The position numbers were made by a program, and so were the translations under genes. From Paludibaculum fermentans (lineage in GTDB: Bacteria; Acidobacteriota; Terriglobia; Bryobacterales; Bryobacteraceae), in the NCBI RefSeq assembly GCF_015277775.1, contig NZ_CP063849.1:9129501-9193500 (forward strand): a stretch of DNA of 64,000 bases, written 5' to 3'. Below, piece after piece: positions 60,664-64,000 of the stretch (positions are counted from its first letter, which is position 1; each line of letters begins with the position of its first letter). Under the pieces are notes generated by a model, which was not told the DNA's origin, searched no databases, and was given only the letters and a program-made list of their open reading frames with translations.

Positions 60664-61539
60664 TTGTCCAACATTTCCAGTCAGGACGTAACGATCCGTT
60701 TAGCGGCGCGCGAGGATGCCCCGGCTTGTGGCGCCATCTGTTTCGAGGCGTTCGCGAAGATCAATGCGGCTCACGGTTTTCCGTGCGACTTCCCGAGTCC
60801 GGAAGTCCCAAAGGGTCTGCTGTCCGCCCTGTTCTCCAGTCCGGACTTCTACTGTGTCGTGGCCGAGGTGGAGGGCCGGCTCGTAGGCAGCAACTGTATG
60901 GACGAGCGTGCCGTCATCGCAGGCATCGGCCCCATCACGGTGGATCCGGGCGTACAGAACCTGGGCGTCGGAGGGAAGCTGATGCAGGCCGCGTTGGAGC
61001 GGGCGAGTGGCCGCGGGGCCGCCGGAGTGCGCCTGGTGCAGGCTGCGTTTCACAACCGGTCGTTCTCGCTGTACACTCGCCTCGGCTTCGACATCCAGGA
61101 GCCCCTGGCGTGTCTGCAGGGCCGTCCGGTGGAAAGGCACGTGCCTGGTTGCGAGGTCCGGCCCGCGCAAACGGCCGATTTGGATGCCTGCAATGAGCTA
61201 TCGCGGCGTGTCCACGGCTTTGACCGGGGCCGGGACCTGGCGCAGGCGATCCGGGAGCAAACCGCCCTGGTGGTGGAGCGCGCGGGCCGCATCACGGGCT
61301 ACGCGTCGAGCCTGGCGTTTTTCGGCCACACAACAGCGGAGACCAATGTGGACCTGCAGGCGCTGATCGCTTCAAAGGACTCGTTTGGAGGCCCCGGTTT
61401 GTTGGTGCCGACGCGGAACAGCGCGCTGTTGCGCTGGTGCCTCAACAACGGCCTGCGGGTCGTGCAGCCGATGAACCTGATGAGCCTCGGCCTGTACAAT
61501 GAACCGGCCGGAGCCTGGTTGCCGTCGATCATGTACTAG
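60664..61539 (+). CDS. GNAT family N-acetyltransferase, probably two-domain
   Basis: 291 residues from TTG 60664 (GAGG 8 bases upstream); the frame is open further upstream but lies antisense to the RCC1 gene there. The first GNAT domain (about 8-145) has the acetyl-CoA loop PITVDPGVQNLGVGGKLMQAALE (Q-x-x-G-x-G) and HNRSFSLYTRLGFDIQEPL. The second half (about 155-291) looks like a degenerate GNAT copy (CEVRPAQTADLDACNELSRRVHGFDRGRDLAQAIREQTALVVERAGRITGYA) without a clear CoA loop. It acetylates an unknown small molecule or protein. A hairpin overlaps its stop codon. Confidence 0.88.
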   Translation: MSNISSQDVTIRLAAREDAPACGAICFEAFAKINAAHGFPCDFPSPEVPKGLLSALFSSPDFYCVVAEVEGRLVGSNCMDERAVIAGIGPITVDPGVQNLGVGGKLMQAALERASGRGAAGVRLVQAAFHNRSFSLYTRLGFDIQEPLACLQGRPVERHVPGCEVRPAQTADLDACNELSRRVHGFDRGRDLAQAIREQTALVVERAGRITGYASSLAFFGHTTAETNVDLQALIASKDSFGGPGLLVPTRNSALLRWCLNNGLRVVQPMNLMSLGLYNEPAGAWLPSIMY

Positions 61540-61554
61540 GGCTGTGGCAGCCCT
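61538..61554 (+). terminator. Stem-loop at the end of the acetyltransferase gene
   Basis: AGGGCTG-TGG-CAGCCCT: a 7-base-pair stem with a 3-base loop overlapping the TAG stop codon. No T-run follows. Confidence 0.5.
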
Positions 61555-61674
61555 GCCGATCAATAGGCTTGTGCAAAAAAGGTGGGTTTTGGCCAGGAAA
61601 ACGGCCGGAGTAGAATTTGGCTCCCCGAGAGGAACCCTGCTACGTAAAGCAGATGGAGAAATGGGCTAGTTGCC

Positions 61675-61701
61675 GGTGACGACGGTGACGATGGTGACGC
61701 A
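61675..61701 (+). repeat. Three tandem 9-base repeats
   Basis: GGTGACGAC, GGTGACGAT and GGTGACGCA lie back to back in the 248-base gap before the ATPase gene. They resemble short iterons or a binding-site array. The surrounding frame would encode an 18-residue Thr/Val-rich peptide, but no ribosome site supports it. Confidence 0.5.
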
Positions 61702-61787
61702 AATAGCGATGCCACGATCAGCATAGCTGTCAGGCGAATTCAGTTGACGCGGCGCCTCGCCGGCAATACTGGCGGCAGGAGGTGCCG

Positions 61788-63206
61788 ATGTCGGAGACTC
61801 AACTCCTCATCGACCTGGCTGCACCGGCTGAGTTGTTCTCGACCAATGACGACGAGGCGTACGCCGTTCTGCCGATCAACGGCCACAAAGAGAACTGGCC
61901 GGTGCGGTCGAGCCAATTCCATCGGTGGCTACTTGGCCGTTACTTTCAGCAATACCGAAGCGCGCCTCGCGCCCAGGCCCGCCGCGAGGCGATCGATACC
62001 ATTGAAGCGCGGGCAACCTACGAAGGCACGCCGACGGACGTCTTCACGCGCGTGGCCGTCTCGGACGGTCACATCTATATAGACCTGGGCAGGCCCGATT
62101 GGAAATGTGTAGAGATCACGCCGTCCGGCTGGAACGTGATTCAGGAGTCCCCGATCCGGTTTCGGCGAGCTGCAGGGTTGAGTGCACTTCCATGCCCCGT
62201 CCATGGCGGCCGCGTCGACGAACTGCGTCCCCTGGTCAACCTCGGCAAGGAAGAATCGAACTGGTACCTATTAATCGGTTGGCTGCTCGGCGCCCTCCGG
62301 CCCACTGGACCCTACCCGATTCTCATTTTTCACGCCGAGCAGGGAGCGGGGAAGTCTTTCGCCACTCGGCTGTGCCGGAACCTGGTGGACCCTTCCCAGG
62401 CCCCACTGAGAACCGCGCCGGGCGGCGTGCGCGACCTGTTGATCACCGCGCGGAACTCCTGGATCATCTGCGCCGACAACCTCTCAGATCTTTCGCAAGC
62501 CACGTCGGACGCGTTGTGCAGAATGGCGACCGGTGGCGGCTACAGTACGCGCAAGCTCTATACGGACCGCGAGGAGGTCATCTTCGATGCCATGCGGCCG
62601 ATTATCCTCAACGGCATTCCCGATCTGGCGACGCGCCAGGATCTGGCCGACCGGTCCGTTATTCTGCACCTTCCACCGATCCCGGATACTTCGCGGAAGA
62701 GCGAGGCTGAGTTATGGCAGCAGGTGGAAATGGTGGGACCGCGTGTAACCGGCGCACTCTACGACGCCTTGAGCGGCGCACTCCGGGATCTGCCGAACGT
62801 CCATGTCTCGGGAAAGCCGCGAATGGCAGACTTCGCACTTTGGGTTACGGCGGCCTCGAAGACTCTGGGGTGGCCAGCAAACGCGTTCCTGGACGCATAC
62901 GAAACCAATCGGCGCGAGGTGGCCGAGACGGCCATTGAATACGACCCAGTGGCCGCCGCGGTGCGGTCCATGATCGACCGCCACAAGAGGTGGTCGGGAA
63001 CCGCCACCGAGCTTATTGGCGTCCTTGAGGCGTTCGTCCCGGAAAGAACAAGAAGCTCAAGCCTCTGGCCCCGCACTGCCCGCTCGCTGTCGGTAGCTCT
63101 CAAGCGCGCCTCGGCCTTCCTTCGCGCCGCTCGAATCGAGATCGAGTCGACACGAGAAGCCCATTCGGGACGACGTCTGACACACCTCCGTAGAATTCCT
63201 AAGTGA
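61788..63206 (+). CDS. Phage/plasmid-type P-loop ATPase (primase-helicase-like)
   Basis: 472 residues from ATG 61788 with AGGAGG 5 bases upstream. Walker A with K189 in FHAEQGAGKSFAT; a Walker B-like acidic pair in SWIICADNLSDLS; a sensor-type loop TREEVIFDAMRPIILNGIPDLATRQDLADRSVILHLPPI in outline. The order (ATPase core, 'RPIILNGI', 'DLADRSV') is that of superfamily 3/DUF927-related helicase ATPases carried by prophages, satellites and integrative elements. The first ~150 residues (RYFQQYRSAPRAQARREAIDTIEARATYEG, VFTRVAVSDGHIYIDLGRPDWKCVEITPSGW) form the accessory N-domain of such proteins. The C-terminal ~100 residues are basic. The gene probably functions in replication of a mobile element that begins near here. 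Confidence 0.85.
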   Translation: MSETQLLIDLAAPAELFSTNDDEAYAVLPINGHKENWPVRSSQFHRWLLGRYFQQYRSAPRAQARREAIDTIEARATYEGTPTDVFTRVAVSDGHIYIDLGRPDWKCVEITPSGWNVIQESPIRFRRAAGLSALPCPVHGGRVDELRPLVNLGKEESNWYLLIGWLLGALRPTGPYPILIFHAEQGAGKSFATRLCRNLVDPSQAPLRTAPGGVRDLLITARNSWIICADNLSDLSQATSDALCRMATGGGYSTRKLYTDREEVIFDAMRPIILNGIPDLATRQDLADRSVILHLPPIPDTSRKSEAELWQQVEMVGPRVTGALYDALSGALRDLPNVHVSGKPRMADFALWVTAASKTLGWPANAFLDAYETNRREVAETAIEYDPVAAAVRSMIDRHKRWSGTATELIGVLEAFVPERTRSSSLWPRTARSLSVALKRASAFLRAARIEIESTREAHSGRRLTHLRRIPK

Positions 63207-63562
63207 AGCACGTTTAACAGCAACTACGTAGGGTCTTTCGGTTTCCGGCGTCTCCAACCAGATTCCAGATTACGCTTCGTCCAGGCCGTGTCGCGGCGCT
63301 CAGGTACTGATGTCGACGCCGCCTCTAAGTGCGGAGCGCAATCTGCTTCGGACGTGTGCAAGCCCTGGAATATGTGGGCGCCTCACTTAGCGCGTCTATT
63401 TATTCCGTACATTCACCTATTTCCTGTCAGCGAATTTCAGTAGGTCACTGGAGTCTCATGCGAGGATCGAACAGCAGATAACACGATGAACTCCGAGAGG
63501 AACAGCAACGCGTCGCCCACGAAAGCGGGCAAGGAGTTCAACGTCGAGAGAGGAGTAAACAG
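63207..63562. other. AT-richer intergenic region of the putative mobile element
   Basis: About 356 bases without a supported full-length gene. Base composition is less GC-rich than the chromosome to the left. It contains a short open frame (63486-63566) that overlaps the next start. No terminator or direct repeat stands out. Confidence 0.5.
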
Positions 63563-63566
63563 ATGA
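63486..63566 (+). CDS. Possible 26-residue leader peptide
   Basis: ATG 63486 to TGA 63564-63566, 26 residues (MNSERNSNASPTKAGKEFNV then ERGVNR). The stop overlaps the ATG of the following gene as ATGA, so translation could be coupled. There is no Shine-Dalgarno sequence before its ATG, and the peptide is low complexity. It may be spurious. Confidence 0.25.
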   Translation: MNSERNSNASPTKAGKEFNVERGVNR

Positions 63567-64000
63567 GCATTGTGTACCTGAACGCAGACCGTATTGGCAG
63601 CACGTTGTGCCTTGCCCTGCTCTGCTTGGCCATCGCCGGTACCGGAATGGCCCAATCAATCGAATTGCCTGGCCAGCAGCAATCCAGTCCGGCGTCGGTC
63701 CAGGCGGTGCCGGCCGACTCAGGCCAAACCGGTTTGGCGTACTTCCTGGGCCAGCAGGATGCGATCCAGGCTGACGTTGCCAGACTGCAGGCGGAACTGG
63801 ACGACCTTCGGAGGAAATACTCCGCCGATCCGAATGCGGCACTGCGAGAAGAGATCCGCGCGCGCGAGGCGTTCGCGGCCAGACTCCAGATTGAGCGCGC
63901 CGAAGCCCGCAAGTTCGTCAGTCCGACGCTAGCGGTGACACTCGATTGGGTGGCCCGCGACGCGCAAGAAGGCGCGAACGCTGTCAAGGCCGACCTCAAC
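63563..64000 (+). CDS. Exported coiled-coil protein, C-terminus beyond the window
   Basis: At least 146 codons are open to the window edge from ATG 63563 with AGGAG 7 bases upstream. The signal peptide is about residues 10-31 (IGSTLCLALLCLAIAGTGMA). A Gln/Ser/Pro-rich segment follows (about 32-58), then a helical, coiled-coil-like stretch (about 60-125, LGQQDAIQADVARLQAELDD and an EEIRAREAFAARLQIERAEA segment). A small exported protein with a coiled coil next to a mobile-element ATPase could be a conjugation or phage component; no family is recognisable from this fragment. Confidence 0.8.
   Translation, partial: MSIVYLNADRIGSTLCLALLCLAIAGTGMAQSIELPGQQQSSPASVQAVPADSGQTGLAYFLGQQDAIQADVARLQAELDDLRRKYSADPNAALREEIRAREAFAARLQIERAEARKFVSPTLAVTLDWVARDAQEGANAVKADLN

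Noticed and set aside
59598-61196. 532-codon plus-strand frame
   Set aside because: Shadow of the RCC1-repeat gene (minus strand) and of the acetyltransferase in another frame.
1-64000. rRNA, tRNA and tmRNA genes
   Set aside because: I looked in the intergenic gaps for cloverleaf-like arms with CCA ends and for conserved rRNA segments and saw none. A covariance-model scan would be needed to exclude a small RNA.

Overview
The window looks like chromosomal DNA of an Acidobacteriota bacterium of the Bryobacterales/Solibacterales type. It is GC-rich. It carries large Oar-like TonB-dependent receptors with an N-terminal carboxypeptidase-regulatory-like domain, DUF6152 and DUF6644-like proteins, SBBP/TIGR03437-like secreted giants, and proteins with the signature N-x-K-x-STGP-x5-GK-x-RSSQNA that is abundant in this lineage. 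I saw no rRNA, tRNA or CRISPR array. The taxonomic call rests on gene content only.

Layout. 1-9.05 kb: an Oar-like receptor (cut by the left edge) behind a clear sigma70-type promoter. Next come a siderophore-type TonB receptor overlapping a PepSY transmembrane protein and a secreted protein, then a divergent module of DUF6152, two tandem DUF6644-like membrane proteins and a CxxCH cytochrome. 9.05-11.75 kb: a sparse, probably accessory stretch with a small immunity-like protein and a Sel1-repeat protein with an HMA-like tail. 11.85-13.1 kb: a divergent HxlR regulator and SDR oxidoreductase. 13.1-16.1 kb: a repeat-rich locus of lineage-specific hypothetical genes, with a duplicated leader, a dispersed 14-base motif and a tandem 19-base array. 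16.1-23.0 kb: a hybrid sensor kinase, then a tight cupredoxin / HD-GYP phosphodiesterase / porin-like operon. 22.95-26.2 kb: a thioredoxin-fold protein fused to a LolA-like domain, an uncharacterised conserved enzyme-like protein and a CDF metal exporter. 26.4-31.1 kb: a second Oar-like receptor divergent from a membrane-tethered putative regulator. 31.2-42.1 kb: glycogen phosphorylase, an orphan TssB-TssC sheath fusion, a secreted glycoside hydrolase-like protein, a type B carboxylesterase, a secreted protein and a thioredoxin-like protein.

42.1-47.1 kb holds an ECF sigma factor and zinc-finger anti-sigma pair, a secreted adhesin-like protein and a convergent TPR-CHAT putative protease. A cysteine synthase-like enzyme and a large HELLH metalloprotease follow. 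51.5-54.3 kb is a GntR (YtrA-type) / ABC ATPase / ABC permease operon whose operator is a perfect 27-base palindrome lying over its own ribosome binding site and start codon. 54.3-61.5 kb holds an SBBP propeller protein, an NAD(P)-binding/DUF2867 protein, an RCC1-repeat protein and a GNAT acetyltransferase. From about 61.6 kb to the right edge the content changes to what looks like the start of a mobile element: a primase/helicase-type P-loop ATPase, then a secreted coiled-coil protein cut by the window end.

The least explained pieces are the orphan sheath fusion, the ECF/anti-sigma/CHAT cluster, the repeat locus at 13-16 kb and the receptor-linked membrane regulator. Several starts were moved downstream to codons with a visible Shine-Dalgarno sequence. 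The two edge genes (1-2422 and 63563-64000) are open at the window boundary.
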